Assembly: GCA_903851195.1 (NCBI GenBank)
Contig: CAINNJ010000033.1
Span: 1-64,000 of the forward strand
Source: an uncultured Acidobacteriia bacterium
GTDB lineage: Bacteria; Acidobacteriota; Terriglobia; Bryobacterales; Bryobacteraceae
DNA: 64,000 nucleotides
Reading direction: 5' to 3'
The notes under the pieces were generated by a model. That model searched no databases, was not told the origin of the DNA, and was given only the letters and a program-made list of their open reading frames with translations. The first letter of the stretch is position 1. Every line of letters begins with the position of its first letter. The translations under genes and the position numbers were made by a program. Shown one piece after another: positions 24,491-33,397 of this stretch.

Positions 24491-25333
24491 CTATTTTTTC
24501 GCCGGCGGTACAGGGTAGACGTTCGGCAGATTGCCCAGACCGTAGTACTGGTGGACGATTCGCGCGCCGCTCACTTCCCCGATCCGGATGCCCGAAGGAT
24601 CGGGCCCGATCGGCATGCCGGATGGCCCGCTGGTTACCATCTCCAGATCGCCGTCCCGCCCGTAAGCGTTCCGGTGATAATGGCCCGCGAACACGTAACG
24701 AACGCCGTTGCGCTTCAGCAGCGCCAGCACCCGCTGCCGCGTTTCGAGCGGAAGATTGAAGTACTGGTCCGGTTCGTCGGCCTTTTCGAGGAAGAACGGA
24801 ATGTGCTGAAAGATGACGACCGGCACGCCCGAAGCCTGCCCTTTCGCGAGTTCCTGCTCCAGCCATTTCTCCTGCTTCGCCGCCTCTTCCATCACCTTGC
24901 CGGGGGCCTTGAAGAGACTCGAATCCAGCACAATCCCGTACATCCCGCTCTCGCGGAATGAGTAGTAGTCCGGACCGTATGCTTTCCGGTACGCCGCTAA
25001 AGTCGCGGGCGTCGGCTCGTTCGCCACGTCGTGATTCCCCGGCACGCTGTAAAGATGGATGCCGGCGTCCAGTTTCTTATTGATTCGCTGGTACTCCGCG
25101 ATTTGGGCCTGGTCTCCGTCCTGATTCGTCAGATCTCCGGTCACCACCAGAAAAGCCGGTTTCAGCCGGTTGACATTGGCGACGACGAACTCCCAGTTCG
25201 CCGTCTCCTGCCGGAAATCCTTATTCGCCGTATACATGCCGAACTGAGGGTCCGACGCCTGAATGAAAAAGAACGGGTCCGCCGCGAAAGCGCGCAGAGC
25301 AAGCAGGGAAAGCAGAAGAGTTCGGGTCATCAC
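24491..25333 (-). CDS. Exported calcineurin-like metallophosphoesterase
   Basis: This is a 280-residue protein with a signal peptide (1-17). The metallophosphoesterase motifs are present in order: SDPQFG (a D-x-Q version of DxH), VVTGDLTNQ (GDxx), PGNHDV (GNHD), IFQHIPFF and FAGHYHRN (GHxH). It acts outside the cytoplasm on an unknown phosphoester. The ATG overlaps the stop of the Gfo/Idh gene (ATGA). Confidence 0.92.
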   Translation of the reverse strand: MMTRTLLLSLLALRAFAADPFFFIQASDPQFGMYTANKDFRQETANWEFVVANVNRLKPAFLVVTGDLTNQDGDQAQIAEYQRINKKLDAGIHLYSVPGNHDVANEPTPATLAAYRKAYGPDYYSFRESGMYGIVLDSSLFKAPGKVMEEAAKQEKWLEQELAKGQASGVPVVIFQHIPFFLEKADEPDQYFNLPLETRQRVLALLKRNGVRYVFAGHYHRNAYGRDGDLEMVTSGPSGMPIGPDPSGIRIGEVSGARIVHQYYGLGNLPNVYPVPPAKK

Positions 25334-26646
25334 ACTTTAAGTTCCCACGGCTTCCGGTATTTGCGTTCCAGATACGGCTTGATCTGCGACTGCGCCGCCG
25401 TTTCTTTGTCCCCGTTCCAGTCGATCCGCATCCCGCTGCGCAGCGAAACGTTCCCCAGCAACGCCGTCGCGGTGGACCGATGCCCGATCTCGATATCGGA
25501 CACGGGCTTCTGCCGCGTTTTGATACAGGAGATGAAATTGGCCCAGTGATCTTTGCCGTGGTTGTTCGAATTCTGTACCGTGGTCTCCGTCAGCGGACTC
25601 CCCTTCTCAGGCCACAGCGTATACCCGGCGCGATCCACGAACAGCGTTCCCTTCTCGCCGTGGAAGATGGTGCCGTAAGTCTTGCCGAAAAGCGAGTTGC
25701 CGTTGAACATCCGGTTCTCATAGGTGGCCAGCATCCCGTTCGGATACTCGTACGTCACCTGGAGCGTATCGGGCGTGTCGCGGTTGTCTTTCACCATATA
25801 CTTGCCGCCCAGCGCCGTAATCGCCTTCGGCGGTGTCTCGTCGAATGCCATCTGGACAATGTCGAGAACGTGGATGCCCCAGTCCGTCATCATCCCGCCC
25901 GCATAATCCCAGAACCACCGGAAGTGCGAGTAGGCGTTCGGATCGATGCCGAACCGGTTCTTATTGAACGGCCGCTCCGGCGCGGGCCCCAGCCACATGT
26001 TCCAGTCCAGATCGCTCGGAGGCGCGGCATCCGGAGGATTCCCGATGCCTTCCACCGGCCCGTTGCCGTAGTTGAAGGTGCGGCAGAACGTGACCTTGCC
26101 CAACTCGCCCGCCTTCACCAGCTGCGTGGCTTTCTGGAAGTGGATGCCCGACCGCTGCTGCGTCCCCACCTGCACCACCCGGTTGTACTTGCGCGCCGCT
26201 TCCACCATCTTGCGGCCTTCCTCGACCACCACGCAGATGGGCTTTTCGACGTACACGTCCTTGCCGGCCTTGCAGGCCTCCACCGTCATGTAAGGATGCC
26301 AGTGATCCGGCGTCGCGATGCAGACCGCGTCCACCGATTTGTCCGCCAGCACCTCCCGAAAGTCTTTCACGCCCTTGGCGGCCGGCGACGAATCGGGCTG
26401 GTTCCGGGGTCCGCGCGCGCTGCGCGCGATCGCCTTTTCCAGATTCGGCTGGTACACGTCGCAGACCGAAACCACTTCCACTTCCGGCTGCTGCATGGCC
26501 GAGCCCATGTTGCCCTGCCCCTGCCGCCCCACGCCGATAAAAGAGACGCGGATCCGGTCGTTCGCGCCCTTCACGTTCCCGGTGAAAATCGCGGTGGTGA
26601 ACGCCGCCGCGCCCAGTTTCAGAACATCGCGCCGATTCTCAGTCAT
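25330..26646 (-). CDS. Tat-exported Gfo/Idh/MocA family oxidoreductase
   Basis: This is a 438-residue NAD(P)-dependent dehydrogenase-like protein. The Tat signal is NRRDVLKLGAAA (residues 4-15). A Rossmann start (VSFIGVGRQGQGNMG) and the EKPICVVVEEGR motif follow, then the C-terminal beta-sheet domain. Secreted members of this family are common in Acidobacteriota and Planctomycetes and often act on sugars. It is cotranscribed with the metallophosphoesterase. Confidence 0.93.
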   Translation of the reverse strand: MTENRRDVLKLGAAAFTTAIFTGNVKGANDRIRVSFIGVGRQGQGNMGSAMQQPEVEVVSVCDVYQPNLEKAIARSARGPRNQPDSSPAAKGVKDFREVLADKSVDAVCIATPDHWHPYMTVEACKAGKDVYVEKPICVVVEEGRKMVEAARKYNRVVQVGTQQRSGIHFQKATQLVKAGELGKVTFCRTFNYGNGPVEGIGNPPDAAPPSDLDWNMWLGPAPERPFNKNRFGIDPNAYSHFRWFWDYAGGMMTDWGIHVLDIVQMAFDETPPKAITALGGKYMVKDNRDTPDTLQVTYEYPNGMLATYENRMFNGNSLFGKTYGTIFHGEKGTLFVDRAGYTLWPEKGSPLTETTVQNSNNHGKDHWANFISCIKTRQKPVSDIEIGHRSTATALLGNVSLRSGMRIDWNGDKETAAQSQIKPYLERKYRKPWELKV

Positions 26647-26660
26647 TTCGTGACCTCTCC

Positions 26661-29096
26661 TTACTTCACGACAATATTCAGCAGTTTATCCGGCACCGCG
26701 ATCACCTTTACCACGGTCTTCCCGGCGATCAGGGCCTGCACTTTTTCATCCGCCAGCGCCGCCTGTTCCAGCCCGGCCTTATCCAGCCCCGCCGCTACCG
26801 TCAGCCGCGACCGGATTTTGCCGTTCACCTGCACCGGAATTTCGACTTCCGTCTCCCGCGCCATTTCCTCGTTGAACGCCGGCCACGGCTGCTTGAACAC
26901 CGCACCCGTCTTGCCCTGCTCTTCCCACAGTTCCTGCGCGAGGTACGGAGCGAACGGCGCCAGCAGGAACGTCAGAATCTCAATCGTCTGCTGCATCGCG
27001 GCGGCGGATAAATTCTGCTCTTCCAGATACGCCTCGTTCACCAGTTCCATCATGGCCGCGATCGACGTGTTGAAATGCCATCTCTGATCGAAATCCTGCG
27101 TGATTCGGCGCAGCACCTGGTGCAGCTTGCGCAGAATCTTCGTATCGGCCGAGCCATCACCGCCCGGCATGCCGATGTTCCGCGTCGCGAACCGGTACAC
27201 ACGCCCGAGGAACCGGTGGATTCCCTCCACGCCGGTTTCCGTCCAGTCCATGTCCCGTTCCGGCGGCGCCGCGAACAGCGCGAACAGCCGCGCTGTGTCC
27301 GCGCCGTGGCTCTCCGCCACGCCGATCGCGTCCACCACGTTGCCCTTCGACTTCGACATCTTCATGCCGTTCGCCAGCACCATCCCCTGCGTGAAAAGCT
27401 TCCGCACCGGCTCGGCGTTGGTGATCAGCCCGATATCCCGCATCATTTTCGTCCAGAAGCGCGAGTAGATCAGGTGCAGAATCGCGTGTTCCACGCCGCC
27501 GATGTACTGGTCGATGGGGAACCAGTAATCGATCTTCGCCTTATCGAACGGAGCGTTCGAATTCTTCGCGTCGCAGTAGCGGTAGAAATACCAGCTCGAA
27601 TCGACGAACGTATCCATCGTGTCCGTCTCGCGCCGCGCCGGCCCGCCGCACCGCGGACAATCGACATTCACGAACTCCGGCACTTCGTCGAGCGGCGACC
27701 GGCCCTTGCCCGTAATCTGAATCTGCCGCGGCAGCACCACAGGCAGTTGGTCGTCCGGCACCGGCACCACGCCGCACTTCTCGCAGTGAATCACCGGGAT
27801 CGGCGTGCCCCAGTAGCGCTGGCGGGAAACGCCCCAGTCCTTGATCCGGAACGTCACCGCGGTCTTGCCGAAGCCCTGCTGTTCGGCGAACGCCGCCATT
27901 TCGGCGCGCGCTTTCTCGCTCGTCATCCCGGAGTAAGGCCCGGAATTCTCCACAATGCCGTACTCGCCGCTGGCTTCCTGCATGGCATCGACATTCGGAA
28001 TCTCGCCGTCCGCCGGACGAATCACCGGCAGAATCCGGATCCCGTACTTCCGGCAGAACTCGAAGTCCCGCTGGTCATGCGCGGGCACGGCCATAATCGC
28101 GCCCGTCCCGTAACCCATCAGAACGAAGTTACCCACCCACACCGGCACCCGCTCCCCGCTGAATGGATTCACCGCCTTCAGCCCGGTGTCGAAGCCCTCT
28201 TTCTCCACATCGCCCGGGCCCTGTTGCGCCGCCGCGTCGATCATCCGCTTCGCCGCCGCCTTCGCCTCATCGCCCAGCGTGGAGACCAGATCGTGCCCCG
28301 GCGCCAGAATCATGCAGGTAGCGCCGTAAATGGTATCGATGCGCGTGGTGAACACCCGCACCGGCCCGTAGCCTTCAATCTGGAAATCGACCTCGGCGCC
28401 TTCGCTCTTCCCGATCCAGTTGCGCTGCATGGTCAGGACGCGGTCCGGCCACGTGCCTTCCAGCAGCCCGATGTCCTGCAGCAGTTCGTCCGCGTAGGCA
28501 GTGGTGCGCAGAAACCACTGGTCCAGCGCCCGCTGTTCCACCGGCGTGCTCTCATGGCGCCAGCAGCAGCCGTCCACCACCTGTTCATTCGCCAGCACCG
28601 TGGCGCACAGATTGCACCAGTTCACCAGCGCCTGCTTGCGATACGCCAGCCCTTTTTCCAGCATGCGCAGGAAGAACCACTGGTTCCAGCGGTAGTAGTC
28701 CGGCTCGCAGGTGGTCACTTCGCGGTCCCAGTCATAGGAGAACGCGAAACGCCGGTGAGTGCGCTTCATCTTTTCGATGTTCGACAGCGTCCACTCGCGC
28801 GGCGGCCGCTTGTTCTGGATCGCGGCATTCTCCGCGGGCAGCCCGAACGCGTCCCAGCCCATGGGATGCAGCACGTTGTACCCGCGCATCCACATGTAGC
28901 GCGCCAGCGCATCGCCGATCGAGTAGTTCCGGATATGGCCGATGTGGAGCGCGCCCGAGGGGTACGGCAGCATCTCCAGCACGTAATACTTGGGCTTCGA
29001 AGAGTTCTCTTCCGCCTGATAGAGCGCGGGCTCGGCAGCCCACCGCTCGTGCCATTTCAGTTCGATCTCGTTGTGGTCGTACGTCTTTTCCGGCAT
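26661..29096 (-). CDS. leuS: Leucyl-tRNA synthetase
   Basis: This is an 811-residue class I synthetase. HIGH is in PYPSGALHIGHIRNYSIGD and KMSKS in NGMKMSKSKGNVVD. The CP1 editing domain (about 220-410) includes FTTRIDTIYGAT, and the zinc-type CxxC pairs HCEKCGVV and VDCPRCGG are visible. The C-terminal anticodon and extension domains are complete. Single-copy housekeeping gene. Confidence 0.98.
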   Translation of the reverse strand: MPEKTYDHNEIELKWHERWAAEPALYQAEENSSKPKYYVLEMLPYPSGALHIGHIRNYSIGDALARYMWMRGYNVLHPMGWDAFGLPAENAAIQNKRPPREWTLSNIEKMKRTHRRFAFSYDWDREVTTCEPDYYRWNQWFFLRMLEKGLAYRKQALVNWCNLCATVLANEQVVDGCCWRHESTPVEQRALDQWFLRTTAYADELLQDIGLLEGTWPDRVLTMQRNWIGKSEGAEVDFQIEGYGPVRVFTTRIDTIYGATCMILAPGHDLVSTLGDEAKAAAKRMIDAAAQQGPGDVEKEGFDTGLKAVNPFSGERVPVWVGNFVLMGYGTGAIMAVPAHDQRDFEFCRKYGIRILPVIRPADGEIPNVDAMQEASGEYGIVENSGPYSGMTSEKARAEMAAFAEQQGFGKTAVTFRIKDWGVSRQRYWGTPIPVIHCEKCGVVPVPDDQLPVVLPRQIQITGKGRSPLDEVPEFVNVDCPRCGGPARRETDTMDTFVDSSWYFYRYCDAKNSNAPFDKAKIDYWFPIDQYIGGVEHAILHLIYSRFWTKMMRDIGLITNAEPVRKLFTQGMVLANGMKMSKSKGNVVDAIGVAESHGADTARLFALFAAPPERDMDWTETGVEGIHRFLGRVYRFATRNIGMPGGDGSADTKILRKLHQVLRRITQDFDQRWHFNTSIAAMMELVNEAYLEEQNLSAAAMQQTIEILTFLLAPFAPYLAQELWEEQGKTGAVFKQPWPAFNEEMARETEVEIPVQVNGKIRSRLTVAAGLDKAGLEQAALADEKVQALIAGKTVVKVIAVPDKLLNIVVK

Positions 29097-29258
29097 TTGC
29101 GCTTAAGAACCAGTTTTGCAGAGTCCCGTCCCCCGCGAAACCGCATGCTCCCCAGACCCCTCCCAAAGCTCCCCAAAAAACGGCAAATGACACTACCGTC
29201 CCATTTTAGTACAACCGTACTTTAACTATTCCACCACTTTAATGCTAATCTTCCCTCC

Positions 29259-30707
29259 ATGAGCATCTCCGCGAAGGAACTCCTGACAGCGCTGACGCAA
29301 TTCAACCCCTGGTGGCGAGGCGAAACCGTTAACGACCTCCCCACCTGGCGCCGCGCCGCCTGGCACGAACTCCAGCGCTGGATCCTCGCTCCCCCGGCGC
29401 CCCGCGCAATCCTGTTATCCGGAGCGCGACAGATCGGCAAAACCACCCTTCTGATGCAGTCCATCGCCGATCTCCTCCGCCGGGGCGTTCCCCGCGCCAA
29501 CATCCTCTACGCCACCTTCGATCACCCGATCCTGAAACTGGCCGGCATCGAGGCCGTGATCGACGCCTGGCGCCAGCGCGAACCGCGCGCCGAAGGGCCC
29601 GAGTACGTCTTTCTCGACGAAGCGCAACTCATCCGCGAATGGGGCACATGGATCAAGCACCAGGTCGATTTCGATAAGCAGCGCCGCGTCATCTTCACCG
29701 GTTCCGCCATGCCCTTGCTTGAAACCTCGCAGGAATCCGGCGTCGGCCGCTGGCATTCCATCCGCCTCACCACGTTGTCGTTCTACGAATACCTGCAGAT
29801 CAAGAAGCTGAATTTACCCGCGCTTCCCGCCGTCGGCAGCCTGACCGACCTCTTCGGGGAATCGCAATCCGGTCTGGATCGCATCCAGGACACAGCCCGC
29901 CCCTACGTTGCCCACTTTCACGAATACCTGGTGCGCGGCGGCTTCCCGCAAACCGCGCAGGTCGACAGCATCACGCAGGCCCAGCGTCTGCTCCGCGAAG
30001 ACATCGTCGACAAAATCCTGAAGCGCGACATGACCGCTCTGTTCGGCGTGCGCCGCATTCTGGAACTGGAGCAGACATTTCTCTACCTCTGCATGCACGA
30101 TGGCGGCCTGCTCGACATGATCGCCCTCTGCGGCAGCCTGGAAGTCAAACGCCCCACCGCGCAGCATTTCATCGGTCTGCTGGAAGCCACGCATCTCATC
30201 TACCGCCTGCAACCCTACGGCTACGGGAAGGAAGTGCTGCGCGCCCGCTCCAAAATTTACCTCGCCGACGCCGCGATCTCCCCCGCCGTCATGATGCGTG
30301 GAAAGTCCATCCTCGAAGACCCGGCCGCCCTGGGCATAGCCACCGAAACGGCCGTCTTCAAGCACCTCTTCGCCCGCTACTACTCGAGGCAGGTTCGCTT
30401 CACCTACTGGCGCGGCAGGAAGAATCACGAAGTAGACCTGCTCGCTCAGTTCGGCGAACAGCTCATCCCGTTTGAAGTGAAGTACCGCGAGGAACACACG
30501 GGTGTCCGGGAGTTGAAGGGTCTGCTCGAACTTTGCGCCGCGAAAGACATCGAGCGTGGCTACGTGGTGACCAGATCCCTGGACGACATCGGCCTGCTGC
30601 CCCTGCCGAAAGGCCTCGAATCCAAAATCATGCGCATTCCCGCGCCTTTGCTCTGTTACTGGATGGGCGAATCGGAAACGCATACATCCGACGTCTCGAC
30701 CGCTTAG
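29259..30707 (+). CDS. AAA-type ATPase with DUF4143 nuclease-like domain
   Basis: This 482-residue protein has Walker A GARQIGKTT (Lys61), Walker B YVFLDEAQ (near residue 125), a winged-helix region and a C-terminal DUF4143 domain. Its end (about 385-405) keeps the PD-(D/E)xK-like pattern NHEVDLLAQ and PFEVKY. Family members are common, mobile and mostly uncharacterised. It stands alone on the plus strand, flanked by minus-strand genes. Its leader is AT-rich with a small AGTAC-N4-GTACT repeat (29208-29221), so it was probably acquired. Confidence 0.9.
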   Translation: MSISAKELLTALTQFNPWWRGETVNDLPTWRRAAWHELQRWILAPPAPRAILLSGARQIGKTTLLMQSIADLLRRGVPRANILYATFDHPILKLAGIEAVIDAWRQREPRAEGPEYVFLDEAQLIREWGTWIKHQVDFDKQRRVIFTGSAMPLLETSQESGVGRWHSIRLTTLSFYEYLQIKKLNLPALPAVGSLTDLFGESQSGLDRIQDTARPYVAHFHEYLVRGGFPQTAQVDSITQAQRLLREDIVDKILKRDMTALFGVRRILELEQTFLYLCMHDGGLLDMIALCGSLEVKRPTAQHFIGLLEATHLIYRLQPYGYGKEVLRARSKIYLADAAISPAVMMRGKSILEDPAALGIATETAVFKHLFARYYSRQVRFTYWRGRKNHEVDLLAQFGEQLIPFEVKYREEHTGVRELKGLLELCAAKDIERGYVVTRSLDDIGLLPLPKGLESKIMRIPAPLLCYWMGESETHTSDVSTA

Positions 30708-30764
30708 AATGCGATGGTTTGCCTGCGCCCGACTAGGCGCAAGGTCGGGAAATATCAATACACC

Positions 30765-30947
30765 TTAGCCCGGACTGGCGAAGTCAAACGCGCCGTCAAG
30801 CTCCTCGGAGCTCACTTCGCCCTCGACGTACCGCTGAAACAGGGCTTCGGCTTCGGAGGATACTTCGAGCCCTTCCATGTGTACGCTGGCAAGCGCGTTG
30901 GCAACTTCTCTTGCCCGCTCTGTCCGGTCCGCGGCAGCAACTGACAT
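30765..30947 (-). CDS. VbhA-like antitoxin of Fic toxins (orphan)
   Basis: This is a 60-residue protein. Residues 21-26 read SVHMEG, which fits the Fic-inhibitory motif (S/T)-x3-E-(G/N). The surrounding ALASVHMEGLEVSSEAEALF, followed by an acidic EGEVSSEEL helix, has the VbhA antitoxin layout. A strong GAGGAGG site lies 8 bases before the ATG, so it is expressed. In known systems the Fic toxin gene follows directly, but here the next sequence is the convergent ATPase gene, so no partner is visible. Confidence 0.7.
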   Translation of the reverse strand: MSVAAADRTERAREVANALASVHMEGLEVSSEAEALFQRYVEGEVSSEELDGAFDFASPG

Positions 30948-31054
30948 GTGGACAGCCTCCTCAATACCCTTCGATTCTCTCCTTTACCAGAGGCGTTGTA
31001 ATCCGGTCGGCCAGCGGCAGCTCTCGCCTCACGATGCTTAGACTACGATGGGTC

Positions 31055-32701
31055 ATGTTCCGGAAAATCGCCCTCCCGATCTTCTTCTGTCTCACTCTCC
31101 CGGCCGCCGACATCGCCCCCGTCCCGCCCCGCGCCGCCAAAATCATCACCTCCGAAGGCATCCTCAAACACATCCGCATCCTGGCCTCCGACGAGTACGA
31201 AGGCCGCGCCCCCGGCAGTGCCGGCGAAAAGAAGACCCTCGACTACCTCGTCGCGCAGGCTCGCGCGATGAAACTCGCCCCGGGCAATCCGGACGGCACC
31301 TATCTGCAGCGCGTCCCACTCTGGGGCGTTACCTCCTCCGGCGAAGCCAGCCTCCGCGTCGGTAACACCGCCTTCCCGCTCACCGCCGGCGTGGACTATC
31401 GCGTTACCTCCACCCAGCCCAAAACCTCCATCGACGTCGCCGGTACCCCCGTCGTTTTCGCCGGCTACGGCATCGTCGCCCCCGAATACCAGTGGGACGA
31501 TTACAAAGGTCTCGACGTCAAAGGCAAAGCCGTGCTCATCCTCGCCGGCGACCCTCCCCTCACCGACCCGAAAGACCCCTCGAAACTCGATCCCGCCATG
31601 TTCCTCGGGCCCGAGCTTTCTTACTACGGCCGCCCTTCCACGAAAGCCGATATCGCCTGGAGCCGAGGCGCCGCCGCCATCGTCACCCTCTTCACGCCCC
31701 GCGGCCTCTACCCGAGTTTCGCCAGCATGAACCGCTTCCTGCCGCGCGAGTCCATGATCCTGCGCGACGAATACTCGAACAACCGCATCGCCGCCACCGT
31801 CGCCATCACCACCGAAAAGGGCACGCAGTTCCTCACCGCCGCCGGGCAGGACCTCGCCGAACTCCGCAAAGCCGCCCTCTCGCGCGATTTCCGGCCCGTG
31901 ACCCTGAACGCCTCCATCGCCATCCACGCCCGCAACGAAGTCCGGGAAATCGATTCCGCCAACGTCGCCGCGAAGATCCCCGGCAGCGATCCCAAACTCC
32001 GCGACGAATACATCGTCTACAGCGGCCACTGGGACCACCTCGGCCGTCAGGACGACAACATCTTCCACGGCGCCAGCGACAACGCCTCCGGCACCGCGGG
32101 CGTGCTCGAACTCGCGCGCGCCTTCACTCAACTCCATCCGAAGCGCACCGTCCTCTTCCTCTGGACCACGGCCGAAGAAAAAGGCCTGCTCGGCGCGAAA
32201 TACTATGTCGAGCATCCGCTCTACCCGCTCGCCAACACCGCCGCCAACATCAATCTCGATTACTTCAGCAACTGGGGCTGGGGCAAGACCAAAGACTTCA
32301 GCATCGTCGGCATCGGCATGACTTCTCTCGACGACATCGTGAAGGACGTCGTCACCCGCCAGGGCCGCGTGGTCACCGGCGACACCGCTCCCGAGGAAGG
32401 CTTCTACTGGCGCTCCGATCACCTCGAGTTCGGCATGGGCGGCGTCCCTTCTCTCGCCACCAGTCCCGGCATCGATTTCGTCGGCAAACCCGCCGGCTAC
32501 GGCGCGCAGAAGCGTCAGGAATACATCCGCAACGACTACCACAAACCCACCGATCAGGTGAAGCCCGATTGGGACCTCACCGGCGCCGCGCAGGATCTCC
32601 AGGTTCTCCTCGAAACCGGCTATCGCGTCGCGCAGTCTCCCGAACGCCCGGTCTGGCGCCATCGCGGCCCCTACATGAACAACCCGCACGCGGGCAAATA
32701 G
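31055..32701 (+). CDS. Secreted M28-family zinc aminopeptidase with PA domain
   Basis: This is a 548-residue exported protein (signal peptide 1-16). It has a PA-type insert (about 100-250, VVFAGYGIVAPEYQWDDYKG and VKGKAVLILAGDPP) and an M28 catalytic domain. Metal and catalytic residues are visible in YSGHWDHLG, GASDNASGTAGVLE and TTAEEKGLLGA. These enzymes remove N-terminal residues from peptides in the periplasm. The ATG at 31055 gives the signal peptide; the frame extends upstream without coding character. Confidence 0.93.
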   Translation: MFRKIALPIFFCLTLPAADIAPVPPRAAKIITSEGILKHIRILASDEYEGRAPGSAGEKKTLDYLVAQARAMKLAPGNPDGTYLQRVPLWGVTSSGEASLRVGNTAFPLTAGVDYRVTSTQPKTSIDVAGTPVVFAGYGIVAPEYQWDDYKGLDVKGKAVLILAGDPPLTDPKDPSKLDPAMFLGPELSYYGRPSTKADIAWSRGAAAIVTLFTPRGLYPSFASMNRFLPRESMILRDEYSNNRIAATVAITTEKGTQFLTAAGQDLAELRKAALSRDFRPVTLNASIAIHARNEVREIDSANVAAKIPGSDPKLRDEYIVYSGHWDHLGRQDDNIFHGASDNASGTAGVLELARAFTQLHPKRTVLFLWTTAEEKGLLGAKYYVEHPLYPLANTAANINLDYFSNWGWGKTKDFSIVGIGMTSLDDIVKDVVTRQGRVVTGDTAPEEGFYWRSDHLEFGMGGVPSLATSPGIDFVGKPAGYGAQKRQEYIRNDYHKPTDQVKPDWDLTGAAQDLQVLLETGYRVAQSPERPVWRHRGPYMNNPHAGK

Positions 32702-32725
32702 GCATTTCCGTTAGCATGTAGCTGA

Positions 32726-33394
32726 ATGCAGATTCTCGTCGTCGAAGATGACCGGCGCATGGCGGAACTGCTTCGTCGCGGCCTGGTCGAGGAAGGCCAT
32801 CAGGTCGTCGTCGCGCGCGACGGCCTGGAAGGCTTCGAAATCGCCCGCGCCTCACGCTTCGACGTCCTTGTCCTCGACGTCATGCTGCCCGAAATGGACG
32901 GCATTGCCATCACCCGGCGTCTGCGCGAACTCCGCAACCAGACGCCGGTCCTGCTTCTCACCGCCCGCGATGCCGCAGCAGACGTGGTGCTCGGCCTCGA
33001 TTGCGGCGCCGACGATTACCTCACCAAGCCGTTCGCCTTCGATGTCCTGCTCGCCCGCATTCGCTCCGTCAGCCGCCGCGGCGCCATCCCGCGCCCCGTC
33101 TGCCTGCAACTCGCCGACCTCACCCTCGACCCCGCCTCCCGCCGTGTCACTCGCGGCGCTGACGACTTCAACCTCACCCCCCGCGAGTTCAGCCTGCTCG
33201 AACTGCTGATGCGCAACGCCGGCCGCGTCATCGGACGCGAGACCATCCTCGAATCCGTCTGGGGCTACGGTTGCGACGTCAGCGAGAACACTCTCGAAGC
33301 CTTCGTTCGCCTGCTCCGGCTCAAGATCGACACGCGCGAGCCCAAACTCATCCACACCGTCCGCGGCGTGGGCTACGTCATGCGGCATCCCTGA
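32726..33394 (+). CDS. OmpR/PhoB-family response regulator
   Basis: This 222-residue regulator has a receiver domain (residues 1-115; acidic pair in VVEDD, phospho-Asp in LVLDVMLPEMDG, Lys in YLTKPF) and a winged-helix output domain (about 128-220, with LTPREFSLLELLMRNAG and VRLLRLKID). It is three bases from the partner kinase gene and forms a two-component system with it. Confidence 0.96.
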   Translation: MQILVVEDDRRMAELLRRGLVEEGHQVVVARDGLEGFEIARASRFDVLVLDVMLPEMDGIAITRRLRELRNQTPVLLLTARDAAADVVLGLDCGADDYLTKPFAFDVLLARIRSVSRRGAIPRPVCLQLADLTLDPASRRVTRGADDFNLTPREFSLLELLMRNAGRVIGRETILESVWGYGCDVSENTLEAFVRLLRLKIDTREPKLIHTVRGVGYVMRHP

Positions 33395-33397
33395 GGC

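Noticed and set aside
27075-29225. A 716-codon plus-strand open frame opposite leuS
   Set aside because: leuS on the minus strand has HIGH and KMSKS motifs; this frame is an Arg/His-rich shadow.
30708-30764. Search for a Fic toxin gene directly after the VbhA-like antitoxin
   Set aside because: The minus-strand sequence has stops and no HPFxxGNGR motif; it is the end of the convergent ATPase gene.
31043-32689. A 548-codon minus-strand frame opposite the M28 peptidase
   Set aside because: It is a Gly/Ala/Asp-rich reverse complement of a gene with clear M28 metal motifs.
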